Shown here: in pieces, positions 7,614-15,109 of the stretch | Position numbering within the stretch: position 1 is the stretch's first letter | How the letters are laid out: each line of letters opens with the position of its first letter | DNA from: an uncultured bacterium | Lineage (GTDB): Bacteria; Desulfobacterota; WTBG01 | Length of the DNA stretch: 15,585 nt | Assembly: GCA_938024025.1 (NCBI GenBank) | Contig: CALJBY010000224.1 | Span: 1 to 15,585 of the forward strand | Direction: 5' to 3' | Notes under the pieces: generated by a model | What the model saw: the letters and a program-made list of their open reading frames with translations, nothing else | What the model was told of the DNA's origin: nothing | Databases searched by the model: none | Translations under genes and position numbers: made by a program

Positions 7614-7743
7614 GGAGTGATGGAGTATTGGAGAACTGGAGTACTGGTAAAGCATGAGGCAAATCAATACTCCATTGTGCTTTTCATCCCGTAACGTGCA
7701 ACTCGCAACTCATTACTCCAACACTCCACTACTCCAATACTCC
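7614..7743. repeat. Tandem 8-mer (TGGAGTNN) arrays in inverted orientation
   Basis: The left arm (7613-7647) is four consecutive 8-nt units of the form TGGAGTNN: CGGAGTGA, TGGAGTAT, TGGAGAAC, TGGAGTAC. The right arm (7713-7743) is four units of the same 8-mer on the opposite strand. The 12-mer GGAGTATTGGAG at 7622-7633 is exactly inverted at 7732-7743. A further isolated AATACTCCAT is at 7667-7676, and a CAACTCG-type mini-repeat at 7698-7712. As RNA this could fold into one long hairpin between the convergent genes ending at 7527 and 7754. Confidence 0.7.
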
Positions 7744-7753
7744 TGTAAATGAG

Positions 7754-8674
7754 TTATGGTTTCTGTATTGTCCTGAGTATGCTTTTTAACAGTTCCTCAC
7801 CTTTGGAAGACTGGGAAAGGTCTGCGACCCCTGCCACAAAAGCACCCTGCTGCGCCACAAGAATTTGCTTGTGGTACGGTTCCTGGGAAGCAAATCCCTT
7901 CTCTCCCAATCCATTCATGACCTGCCACGTTTCCCCCGATCTTTCTAGATAGCTTTTATAGTGATCAAGTGCTTTCACGGCGAGAGCACCTGAAGGGAAA
8001 AAGGCCACGAATGCCTTGACCGTTTCACCACCAATAGTGTAATCACACAGTAACCCTCTATCCAGAAAACCGTGCCCTAAGATGCCACCCGTAATATACA
8101 TCTCTGACCCAGCAACCCGGTTGTCATCAGGGAGGTAGCGCAGTTCAGATGGTGGAGCGGAATCTTCCCCTATGCTCTGATCCACCTGCTGAGCCATTTT
8201 CATCACAACATCACTTGTAGTACTGCTCAGCACATACGCCTGGATCTCAACATAAAATCGACCCTTATAAAAAAACACGTACTTCTCAGTTCCAAAAGCC
8301 CCTGCACCTATGGTGAGGAATCTGACTTCAGGGTCTCTTTTCGATTGAAAAACACCAAACGCATTCAACGTACTCCCCATATCATATACGTCTACCGTCA
8401 CGTTTTCCCGTTCATCAGATCCGCGACGATATTCTCCCCCCGCCAATGTAACAAAACCATAGGAGATAAAAAGATCTGCAGCACCGTTAATGTAGTTATA
8501 GAGGGTATCAGGAAGATAGGTATAGTTGTCACCTACCAATCGCCACTCACTGCCTGCTGACTGTGGGGGCAGCATTTTCCTCACATCGGTTGCAGCCCCA
8601 AGTTGACCACCATACACAAAAACAAAACAAAGTGTACCCCATGCCAGGATCCGTGACACGTTTCTCTTGTTCAT
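7754..8674 (-). CDS. DUF6599-like exported protein
   Basis: The length is 306 aa. GAGGGAG (8684-8678) precedes the ATG. Residues 1-28 are a signal peptide (NKRNVSRILAWGTLCFVFVY then GGQLGAA). The mature part has landmarks I associate with the DUF6599 family: YLPDTLYNYINGAADLFISY (about 53-72), the Gly/Phe-rich segment MGSTLNAFGVFQSKRDPE, and the later IGAGAFGTEKYVFFYKGRFYVEI. The function of this family is not known to me. It is found as a single exported protein in anaerobic and related Gram-negative phyla. The C-terminal half (about 190-306) has a second alpha/beta unit ending in a helix (GEELLKSILRTIQ). It is probably periplasmic, and no catalytic residues can be proposed. Confidence 0.78.
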   Translation of the reverse strand: MNKRNVSRILAWGTLCFVFVYGGQLGAATDVRKMLPPQSAGSEWRLVGDNYTYLPDTLYNYINGAADLFISYGFVTLAGGEYRRGSDERENVTVDVYDMGSTLNAFGVFQSKRDPEVRFLTIGAGAFGTEKYVFFYKGRFYVEIQAYVLSSTTSDVVMKMAQQVDQSIGEDSAPPSELRYLPDDNRVAGSEMYITGGILGHGFLDRGLLCDYTIGGETVKAFVAFFPSGALAVKALDHYKSYLERSGETWQVMNGLGEKGFASQEPYHKQILVAQQGAFVAGVADLSQSSKGEELLKSILRTIQKP

Positions 8675-9036
8675 TGTCTCCCTCGGTAAAAAGTTTATGT
8701 GGATGCCTTGTGCTCTTTGGTATCGTGCCCACCGTAACAGCGTTGCCCTGGGACATCGTTACCACAGGAAATCAGGTGCCGGGCATTTTGTAAGAAACAG
8801 AGATGTACCTTACCCTCTTTTTCCCATCTGTCAAGGCATATTATGCCTCTAGTGCTATTTTCAAGTGTCCGAACCGCAAAACATTTTTGAGTGCGATTCC
8901 TTTTCATGTGCTCATTGTGGCATGCATCTGCAGCTGCTTACCCATCACTATTTGCTTGCACTCTCAACAAAAAGCTGATAAATAACCCCACCTGTACCAT
9001 GAACCCAAAAATGTGATTTTATGCTCCCGTGTGGAT
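8675..9036. other. Divergent promoter region (DUF6599 gene / outer-membrane barrel gene)
   Basis: No gene is convincing here. On the minus strand there is a TTGACA box (8834-8829) with palindrome, described separately. On the plus strand TTGCAC (8954-8959), 17 nt, then TAAATA is a weak candidate promoter for the barrel gene. GTG codons at 9013 and 9031 and an ATG at 9037 are in frame with the barrel; none has a clear Shine-Dalgarno. Confidence 0.4.
8807..8848 (-). promoter_or_regulatory. Candidate promoter with palindromic operator for the DUF6599 gene
   Basis: On the minus strand there is a consensus -35 TTGACA (8834-8829), a 16-nt spacer and TAAGGT (8812-8807, 3/6 to the -10 consensus). 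A perfect 15-bp palindrome AGGCATATTATGCCT (8834-8848) abuts and shares one base with the -35. This is a place where a bound regulator would act. The implied leader to the ATG at 8674 is about 130 nt. Confidence 0.45.
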
Positions 9037-10161
9037 ATGTTAACACCCTATAAAACCACTTCCCTTCTTCACCTCCAGGAAGGGAACTACCCTTCGCTTG
9101 TACCTTTCACGATAGCACTGCTTTTCATTGTGTGCCTCTTCATCACCAGACCACTGCCTGGTGCCCAGGGCCCTATGGAAGCGCTGCCGTCGAACCCCGC
9201 AGAACCCCGAGCACCTCACATGATGCTTTCTCCGAAAAAACTCGATCTTTCCCTCCCTGCATCACGTCTCAAAAGGATTGTGCAAGAAGATCAGCGTACA
9301 ACGGAGAATCTGCTGAACGTGGATGCGAAAAAAAAGACGGAAAGTGAAAAAAACCCAGATGATGATCAGCGCTGGTCCTCCTTTCTGCCCATCTGGGCTG
9401 AAGCGGCAAAAAAGAGAGGGCATGAGCTCCCCCTCCCCTGTGGCATTTCAGCAAACTATTTTTACGCCAACCGTGATATTGACGTTGACAGTGTTGATCT
9501 GGTCATAAGAAACGTCCCCCTCAATCTTGACCGGCTTGCCACTGCCAGGGTAAAAAGCAAAGAAATGAACTGGGCAATGCGCTTTGATGCATGGGTGTTG
9601 CCTTTTATGAGCCTTTATCTCGTGGGGGGATACACCAGGCAGCACTCAGATGTTGATTTTGATATAAACACCCTGAGAGGCCCCTCACTGCCCGGCCTGA
9701 TTCCCAACCAGGTTGGTATTGATCTCGACGTGGATGGTGTTACCTACGGAGGAGGAGTAACATTGGCCGTAGGATCCAAGACCTATTTTTTTGTGTTGGA
9801 CACCAACTACACGATCAGTGACCTCGAAGGAGATTTAGGCAGGAGGAATACCTTTGATCAGCAGGTGGATGCACTGCTGGTTTCACCGCGCCTCGGGTGG
9901 CGTGGAAAGATCAGCAATATTCAGTCGAACATCTGGATCGGTGGAACCTACTGGGGCATATCACAAACCGTAGACGGACAGGCACAGGTACCCCTGCTCG
10001 GCAGGGTAGATTTCGAGGTAGATGAATCACCTTCAGACCCGTTCAGCTACCATCTTGGAACACATATAGAGTTCACCAAGCACTTGAATTTCGTTTGTGA
10101 TATCGGCTCAAATTTCTCTGACATGTTCAGTGTTACTCCCTCCCTGATGTTCCGGTTTTAG
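9037..10161 (+). CDS. Outer-membrane beta-barrel protein, family not recognised
   Basis: The length is 374 aa from the ATG at 9037. A GTG at 9013 would add 8 residues; neither has an obvious Shine-Dalgarno. A hydrophobic signal lies at about residues 28-44 (PFTIALLFIVCLFITRPL, then PGAQG). A polar linker with many Lys/Glu/Asp (about 60-110) follows. From about residue 120 on, the chain alternates short amphipathic strands and turns (SANYFYANRDIDVDSVDLVI, LYLVGGYTRQHSDVDFDIN, GVTYGGGVTLAVGSKTYFFV, NIWIGGTYWGISQTV). It ends in MFRF. A C-terminal Phe on an amphipathic strand is the usual BAM recognition signal. It could be a porin-like or adhesion barrel. A plus-strand PilZ gene follows after about 155 nt. 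Confidence 0.75.
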   Translation: MLTPYKTTSLLHLQEGNYPSLVPFTIALLFIVCLFITRPLPGAQGPMEALPSNPAEPRAPHMMLSPKKLDLSLPASRLKRIVQEDQRTTENLLNVDAKKKTESEKNPDDDQRWSSFLPIWAEAAKKRGHELPLPCGISANYFYANRDIDVDSVDLVIRNVPLNLDRLATARVKSKEMNWAMRFDAWVLPFMSLYLVGGYTRQHSDVDFDINTLRGPSLPGLIPNQVGIDLDVDGVTYGGGVTLAVGSKTYFFVLDTNYTISDLEGDLGRRNTFDQQVDALLVSPRLGWRGKISNIQSNIWIGGTYWGISQTVDGQAQVPLLGRVDFEVDESPSDPFSYHLGTHIEFTKHLNFVCDIGSNFSDMFSVTPSLMFRF

Positions 10162-10315
10162 CATAACCTATTGGGGAAACCGTTCACCTGCAGAGGATTT
10201 CCGTACACCCGCCTTCAATGAGATGGGAGCACCGTTCCCCCTGAACAGCCACGCGGGAAGGGGCAAAGAATACGATTAGCTCAAGAATATGTTTCCATCC
10301 ACCGAAAAGGAAAAA

Positions 10316-10630
10316 ATGAAAGAAAAAAGAAGAGACCCAAGAATTCCCACACAACGCAAGGCTCATTATTTCCTTAAAGAGGGCACCAGCACCTTGCAGG
10401 AGTGCACCGTAATCGATGTGAGCCACAAGGGAATGGGAATACGGTTTAACACCAGTGAAGAATTGCATCTTGGCTCAACAGTTATTATAGACCTCACCGA
10501 TAGCCCAGCAAGGAAATCTCTTTATGTTGCAGGTTCATTGAGGTGGATTGAGGAAGGGGTGAACTTCTTTATTGGCGGCATAGAATTGACAGAATCGCTG
10601 GACGATATCACCTTGCTTAAGTTGTTATAG
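10316..10630 (+). CDS. PilZ domain protein (putative cyclic-di-GMP receptor)
   Basis: The length is 104 aa. An ATG at 10289 is also in frame, but AAAGG just before 10311 places a Shine-Dalgarno upstream of the ATG at 10316, and starting MKEKRRDPRIP is typical of the family. The two cyclic-di-GMP binding motifs are intact: RxxxR as RRDPR (residues 5-9) and (D/N)xSxxG as DVSHKG (34-39). A beta-barrel body follows (TVIIDLTD, LYVAGSLRWIEEG, FIGGIEL). It is a single-domain protein, probably cytoplasmic. Target partners are not shown by the sequence. PilB with MshEN lies 2.7 kb away, so a shared signal is plausible. Confidence 0.9.
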   Translation: MKEKRRDPRIPTQRKAHYFLKEGTSTLQECTVIDVSHKGMGIRFNTSEELHLGSTVIIDLTDSPARKSLYVAGSLRWIEEGVNFFIGGIELTESLDDITLLKLL

Positions 10631-10645
10631 GCAGGGCCTAAAAAC

Positions 10646-10678
10646 AGACAGCTCACCGGCACCTTCGAGGAGCTGTCT
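10646..10678 (+). terminator. Candidate terminator hairpin after PilZ gene
   Basis: AGACAGCTC (10646-10654) pairs perfectly with GAGCTGTCT (10670-10678) across a 15-nt loop, starting 16 nt after the PilZ stop. The T-run afterwards is poor (TTCC), so intrinsic termination would be weak. Confidence 0.4.
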
Positions 10679-10745
10679 TCCTGCGTGACTTGTTATCCCC
10701 GGGAGGAATGATCGATACAACTGTGGATGAAAGCGAAACAGGAAA

Positions 10746-10771
10746 GAGCGATGGCAACGTTGCCACCGCTC
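10746..10771 (-). terminator. Near-perfect 26-bp palindrome between convergent genes, candidate terminator of the small lipoprotein gene
   Basis: GAGCG and CGCTC arms flank the 14-bp perfect core TGGCAACGTTGCCA, with a single mismatched pair (A/C). Read on the minus strand it is followed by TTTCCTGTTT, a modest T-rich tract 35 nt downstream of the stop at 10807. A protein-binding site is the alternative. Confidence 0.45.
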
Positions 10772-10806
10772 GCATAAATGCATTCTCGTTACGAGTCCTT
10801 TCCCAA

Positions 10807-11271
10807 CTAGGGAAGAGATACCTGGGTCAAGTCAAATTCACCGTTTGTTACTTCAAGGGTATTCTCACCTCCGGCAGCAGCAGGATTATTCAAGGTCATT
10901 GCAAATGTACCCTTTAGTCTATCCGACGTTTTCGAAGTAACCGTAATGGTCCCGCTTTGCCCCATATACATTGCCCCTTCTGACGCAACAAAATAGGTAG
11001 CAAAAGCTTCAAACATGTCTGTGCCAGACAAACCAATCGTATAGGTTTTTTCCTCAAAGGAACCAGCAACACCTATAATAAAGATATTTCCCTTGATATC
11101 TACAGCATAAATCTGACCAGTTGGAACACCTTCCATGTCAGTTTCGTCCCATGAACCAATAGCTTTATACGGCGTGCCCCCTATATCAGCAGTAAGCGAA
11201 AAGAGCGAGTCTAAGGCACAGCCACTAGCAAGCACAACTAAGGCAAGAATCACTCTGGACATTTTAGTCAT
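10807..11271 (-). CDS. Small lipoprotein, DUF6252-like
   Basis: The length is 154 aa. AAAGGAGA lies about 6 nt before the ATG. The signal peptide MTKMSRVILALVVLASGC has a good lipobox (L-A-S-G-C, Cys18). The mature chain is mainly beta (Thr, Gly, aromatic residues): FSLTADIGGTPYKAI, NIFIIGVAGSFEEKTYTIGL, SGTITVTSKTSDRLKGTF and a final VTNGEFDLTQVSLP. Similar layouts occur in small DUF6252 lipoproteins whose ligand is unknown. It is likely anchored to the inner or outer membrane and faces the periplasm. It is transcribed alone. Two copies of a 15-bp direct repeat lie upstream of its start. Confidence 0.75.
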   Translation of the reverse strand: MTKMSRVILALVVLASGCALDSLFSLTADIGGTPYKAIGSWDETDMEGVPTGQIYAVDIKGNIFIIGVAGSFEEKTYTIGLSGTDMFEAFATYFVASEGAMYMGQSGTITVTSKTSDRLKGTFAMTLNNPAAAGGENTLEVTNGEFDLTQVSLP

Positions 11272-11285
11272 AATAGTCTCCTTTC

Positions 11286-11348
11286 AGTTAATTAAATAGT
11301 TATTGAACGTAGCATTCCAAAAATAACCCGGCAAGTCAATTAAATAGT
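11286..11348 (-). promoter_or_regulatory. Direct repeat and candidate -35 upstream of the small lipoprotein gene
   Basis: AGTTAATTAAATAGT (11286-11300) and AGTCAATTAAATAGT (11334-11348) differ at one base and are 48 bp apart. On the minus strand the distal copy contains TTGACT (11339-11334), a good -35. The -10 (AATGCT, 17 nt on) is poor. They may be binding sites for one regulator. Confidence 0.35.
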
Positions 11349-11357
11349 ACTTACCAT

Positions 11358-11419
11358 AAAAAAACCGATTGCTCTTGAATGTACCGCAACCGCAATAACC
11401 AGCCATAGTAGTCTATCGG
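11358..11419 (-). terminator. Possible terminator of the flavoprotein gene
   Basis: On the minus strand a run of seven Ts (11364-11358) follows a region where ATTGC/GCAAT (11372-11368 with 11396-11392) or the outer CCGAT/ATCGG arms can pair. The stem is short and the loop long, so this is only a weak prediction. The T-run is about 60 nt after the stop at 11423. Confidence 0.3.
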
Positions 11420-11422
11420 AAT

Positions 11423-12049
11423 TTATGCTTCTCTTCTTGACTCATTTATTGCCTCCACGAGATGTACTCCCATAGTGTAGGTTTCATCCATTTTAGCCTT
11501 ATAGCGCTCTTCATCAACATTATGAATTAACCCTACGTAGAGCTGGTCCACGACATCGATTTCTTCAATCATAAAATGACCTGACATCACTTCAAAGCAG
11601 GGCTCAGCAATAGACGCAAATTCGTCTCCGGCACTGCCGGTGGCAATAAGTGATGCCTTCTTTTTAAAATGCTGCTTTACCCGGGCATCAGGGATGCCAC
11701 GTGCACCCTTGGTCTTATAAAACATGGGAAACCGCCGTTCAATAAACGCCTTCATCACCGCGGGAACAGTAAAATCATAAACGGGCGATGCCATAATATA
11801 ACCATCTGCCTCAAGATATTCCCTGAGAATAGTGGCCATGTCATCCTTCAAGGGACAGCGCCCGATAGGAAGCTCGTGGTTGTTATAGACACATTTATAG
11901 CAGCCTCGACAGTATTTGATAGTATACTTAACGAGGTTAAACTGTTTAATCTCAGCACCCCTGCTCGCTGCACCTTTCAGGGCACTTTCTGTAAATTGAG
12001 CACAGAGTCCCCTCGTGCGGGGGCTTCCCATAAATCCCAGTATTCTCAT
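11423..12049 (-). CDS. Iron-sulfur flavoprotein (flavodoxin-fold NAD(P)H-dependent FMN reductase family)
   Basis: The length is 208 aa. The frame is open upstream to 12133, but AAAGGAG (12065-12059) 9 nt ahead of the ATG at 12049 fixes the start. It opens with the flavodoxin-like strand-loop MRILGFMGSPRTRGLCAQF, where the GSPR segment binds the FMN phosphate. Cys 47, 50, 53 and 65 form CxxCxxCx11C, the compact motif that binds a [4Fe-4S] cluster in iron-sulfur flavoproteins. YIMASPVYDFTVPAVMKAFIERR (from about residue 83) is the classic second FMN-binding stretch (SPVY). The family moves electrons between ferredoxin-like donors and acceptors in the cytoplasm. The substrate is unknown. The C-terminal about 60 residues are helical. 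Confidence 0.88.
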   Translation of the reverse strand: MRILGFMGSPRTRGLCAQFTESALKGAASRGAEIKQFNLVKYTIKYCRGCYKCVYNNHELPIGRCPLKDDMATILREYLEADGYIMASPVYDFTVPAVMKAFIERRFPMFYKTKGARGIPDARVKQHFKKKASLIATGSAGDEFASIAEPCFEVMSGHFMIEEIDVVDQLYVGLIHNVDEERYKAKMDETYTMGVHLVEAINESRREA

Positions 12050-12221
12050 CGTTGCGGACTCCTTTGTGAATAGTGATCGTCTTTGACCGTAAGCATTTCT
12101 GAATGACTTTAGAAAAACTCTCCTATCGCCCAACTAATCCCTGTAATGATTACTCAATCATCTTTTGAAGCACTGCCTATTGTATCAGAGAGGTAACTCT
12201 TCTGCATGGTCTTTTTCCCCA

Positions 12222-12893
12222 TCACGCTGCCTTTTCACCACATATCATCATATGTCTATCACTGACTACCGTAACGGAAAGTTCGGAAAGACCACGCATA
12301 GACAGCTGATACTCTACTTCTCTCGGCTCAAAGGCCGCAAGTAATGAGTTAAAAAAATCTTTTTTAAGGACTTCCGGTTCACTGCCTGCATACAGCTCGA
12401 CCAAGCGCATAGCCTCGTGCCTGTCTTTGGGCCGAAAGAGGTCATACACAAACAGCCTGGTACCGGGAGATGCATGCTCCTCGACAGTTTTCCACAAGAT
12501 GGCCGGGTCATGTAAGTGGTGAAGGAAACTGGTGCTTATGATACTATCATACACCCTTCGGGGGATTAAACCTCCGGGCATAACGGCCTCCATGAAGGTA
12601 ATGTTTTTTCCCACCTCATTTTCCCGTTCTCTACGTTTATTTGCCAGCACAATCATGGCGGCTGATCCATCTACTGCTACTATTGTCACCTGTGGAAACC
12701 GACGGGCAAACCGAAAGGTTACATCGCCCGGGCCGCACCCCAGGTCAAGGAGGGGACCGTTTATTGCAGCTGCTGGAAATGCAGCATCAAACAGTTCCAC
12801 TATCCGGCCATGGGACTCTTCAAAATCGGCGTTGGCATATGCCTCCGCCTGTTCCCCTTTCTTCATCAACTCAGGTTCACGTATTCTCTCCAT
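12222..12893 (-). CDS. Class I SAM-dependent methyltransferase
   Basis: The length is 223 aa from the ATG at 12893. A TTG at 12899 would add two residues; the AAGGGA just upstream fits either. Rossmann motif I is LLDLGCGPG (48-56), followed by FRFARRFPQVTIVAVDGS with the acidic Asp75 that should hold the SAM ribose. Motif IV-like SIISTSFLHHLHDP and LFVYDLFRPKDRHEAM follow. The N-terminal RIREPELMKKGEQAEAYANADFEE stretch is one I associate with a widespread uncharacterised methyltransferase family in Desulfobacterota-type genomes. The methyl acceptor is not predictable. The flavoprotein gene lies downstream on the same strand after about 170 nt and could be co-transcribed. Confidence 0.88.
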   Translation of the reverse strand: MERIREPELMKKGEQAEAYANADFEESHGRIVELFDAAFPAAAINGPLLDLGCGPGDVTFRFARRFPQVTIVAVDGSAAMIVLANKRRERENEVGKNITFMEAVMPGGLIPRRVYDSIISTSFLHHLHDPAILWKTVEEHASPGTRLFVYDLFRPKDRHEAMRLVELYAGSEPEVLKKDFFNSLLAAFEPREVEYQLSMRGLSELSVTVVSDRHMMICGEKAA

Positions 12894-13286
12894 CTGCAAT
12901 CATCCCTTAAGCTCTCTGCTTTCTCAGCACTTCACTGTGCAGTGTAACACACGCGCCCATAACCTCATGAACATCCCCGGGCAACTATACCGGCCCTCAT
13001 GTTGTCTATAGCATACAGCGAGCGGTTGGTAAACCCTCTTTACCAACGGGCAGATGCTACTATCCTGACAAACAATCCCAGCCTTCTCTGAGGTAAACTT
13101 CATGGTCTAGCCACAAATCATCGATTCAGCCCAGGAATTTCCTCTCACCGGGAAAACAGAACAATATGCCCGTAAGGCAAGAAAAATATAAATATTTTTT
13201 TCGATCGTACCGACTTAGATCGTATATCATTCACTACAGGGGGGTACTATCACGTTTATTGAACGTGCCCTCAACACTATTTCTGG
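12894..13286. other. Divergent spacer upstream of pilB-like gene
   Basis: No gene is supported. From left to right it contains a hairpin GTTGGTAAA-CCCTC-TTTACCAAC (13025-13047) and an 18-bp A/T palindrome (13182-13199). The direct repeat GATCGTA occurs twice 15 bp apart (13203-13209, 13218-13224). A small hairpin CACGTT-TATTG-AACGTG (13251-13267) ends 19 nt before the ATG at 13287. There is no clear Shine-Dalgarno for that gene. Confidence 0.5.
13025..13047. repeat. 9-bp perfect hairpin
   Basis: GTTGGTAAA and TTTACCAAC are exact inverted arms with loop CCCTC. No T-run follows on either strand, so it is not a standard terminator. It lies between divergently transcribed genes. Confidence 0.5.
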
Positions 13287-15059
13287 ATGCTCATGGAAAC
13301 TGCACAACTACAAAATGACAAAAAGGGGCTTGGTGATCTGCTGGTAGGAGATGGAATACTTACTGCGGAACAGTTTCAACATGCACTACGAGAGCAGTCC
13401 CTGCATGGCAACAAACTGGAGCACCACCTTCTAAAACTGGGTTATGTTGATGAAAACACGCTTGCCTGTTTTGTCGCCCGGCAGTATCAGATCCCCTTTG
13501 TCTATCTCTCGGATATGGAGATGGAACAAGAAGCCATCGATAAGGTTCCCGTAAAAACAGCCTTAGAGCTTAAAGTAATGCCCATGTACGTCCTCACCAA
13601 TGAGATTACTGTCGCTCTTGCTGATCCTTCCGACCTTTCTGTCATAAATAAATTAGAGTTCATTACCGGGTTGCGGGTTAATCCCTTTGTCGCATTAAAA
13701 TCCGATATCCTCAATGCAATAAGTCAATACTATCACCACAACGATCAAGAGATGCCGAGCGAGTCAATGGAAAATTCTCTCCAGGATTCAATCGAGGCAT
13801 TCAATTCGGAATACGAAACAGACGAGAATTTAGAAATCCTTCATGAGCAAGAGGAAGCAAGTATTTCCGAACTCAAGAAGGCTGTTGATGATGCTCCCAT
13901 AATAAAACTTACCAACTTTATTCTAAAGGATGCCATCAGTAAAAAGGCCAGCGACATCCACATTGAACCGTTTGAAAAAACATTTCGAATACGTTTCAGG
14001 ATTGACGGGGTACTTAAAACCGTTTTGACACCCCCTCACTACCTCCACCCAGCAGTGGTATCACGTTTTAAAATTATGTGTGATCTGGATATCACCGAGA
14101 GGAGATTGCCTCAGGATGGTCGCATGATGATAAAGATCGAGAAGAAAGCCGTAGATTTCAGGGTTTCTTTTCTTCCCGGACTCTTTGGAGAAAAGGTGGT
14201 TATAAGGATTCTCGATAAATCAGATCTCATCCTGGACATGAGGGATCTTGGCTTAGAGGGCAAGGCCCTGGAATGGTTCGAAAAAGCAATTCACTCTCCC
14301 AACGGCATGATTTTGGTAACAGGGCCTACGGGAAGCGGTAAAACTACCACGCTCTACTCGGCATTAACCACTATTAATACCGAAGACGTCAATATTATAA
14401 CGGCTGAAGATCCTGCCGAGTTTAACCTGGAAGGGATCACCCAGGTTCAGATGAAAGAAAAAATCGGTCTTACCTTTCCAACTGCCTTACGCTCTTTCTT
14501 GCGGCAGGATCCTGACGTCCTGATGGTCGGAGAAATCCGTGACCTGGAAACAGCCAACATTGCCATCAAGGCAACCCTAACAGGACATCTCGTTTTTAGT
14601 ACTCTTCATACCATTGATGCACCCAGTACGATCATACGACTCATCAACATGGGAATAGAGCCGATCCTCGTCGCATCTTCAGTGATTCTCGTAATTGCAC
14701 AGCGGCTCCTCAGGACAATTTGTAGAAATTGCAGACAGGAAGAAAACATCCCTGAAGAAACACTGATGCAGTTAGGTATCACCCGGGAAGATATCACCGG
14801 GGGCAAATGCTATCGCGGAAAAGGGTGCGATGCTTGTAGCAATACCGGCTATAAGGGACGCGTGGCCATCTACGAGGTGATGCCGATGACAAAGTCGGTA
14901 AAAGAGTTAATCCTCAAAGGAGCGACAACAGCTGAACTGAGAAGCGAGGCCGCACAGGCCGGGATGGATACACTGAGAGTGAGTGGCCTAAAAAAAGTTG
15001 CACAGGGAGTAAGCACCCTTGAGGAGGTACTCAGGGTTACTGTCGGCGAAGAGGAATAG
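13287..15059 (+). CDS. pilB: Type IV pilus / type II secretion assembly ATPase (PilB/GspE family)
   Basis: The length is 590 aa. The N-terminal MshEN domain (about 13-150) shows two copies of the signature LGDLLVGDGILTAEQFQHAL and KLEHHLLKLGYVDENTLACF, found in MshE-type ATPases that bind cyclic di-GMP. The catalytic core has an Asp box (ASDIHIEPFE, 221-230), Walker A GPTGSGKT (346-353), Walker B VLMVGEIRD (411-419, Glu416) and a His box LVFSTLHTIDA. A zinc-binding pair, C479/C482 and C514/C517, follows. It should be a cytoplasmic hexamer powering pilus extension. GspE is the main alternative: the next gene is an HDOD protein rather than pilT or pilC. A second ATG (13293) is possible. The start lacks a clear Shine-Dalgarno. 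Confidence 0.9.
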   Translation: MLMETAQLQNDKKGLGDLLVGDGILTAEQFQHALREQSLHGNKLEHHLLKLGYVDENTLACFVARQYQIPFVYLSDMEMEQEAIDKVPVKTALELKVMPMYVLTNEITVALADPSDLSVINKLEFITGLRVNPFVALKSDILNAISQYYHHNDQEMPSESMENSLQDSIEAFNSEYETDENLEILHEQEEASISELKKAVDDAPIIKLTNFILKDAISKKASDIHIEPFEKTFRIRFRIDGVLKTVLTPPHYLHPAVVSRFKIMCDLDITERRLPQDGRMMIKIEKKAVDFRVSFLPGLFGEKVVIRILDKSDLILDMRDLGLEGKALEWFEKAIHSPNGMILVTGPTGSGKTTTLYSALTTINTEDVNIITAEDPAEFNLEGITQVQMKEKIGLTFPTALRSFLRQDPDVLMVGEIRDLETANIAIKATLTGHLVFSTLHTIDAPSTIIRLINMGIEPILVASSVILVIAQRLLRTICRNCRQEENIPEETLMQLGITREDITGGKCYRGKGCDACSNTGYKGRVAIYEVMPMTKSVKELILKGATTAELRSEAAQAGMDTLRVSGLKKVAQGVSTLEEVLRVTVGEEE

Positions 15060-15109
15060 AACAGCCTTATATCTTTAGGGCATGATAGTGAAGCAAGGAG
15101 GACTATCTC

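Noticed and set aside
7613..7743. Considered as a small CRISPR array
   Set aside because: Units are 8 nt with no unique spacers, and half of them are inverted. It is a tandem-repeat hairpin, not a CRISPR array.
10690..10917. Plus-strand 75-codon frame overlapping the lipoprotein gene end
   Set aside because: It runs through the palindrome and into the lipoprotein coding region in antisense. No domain or clear Shine-Dalgarno.
12532..13011. Plus-strand open frame of 159 codons over the methyltransferase
   Set aside because: It is antisense to a clear methyltransferase with SAM motifs, and its translation is low-complexity Ser/Arg/Pro-rich.
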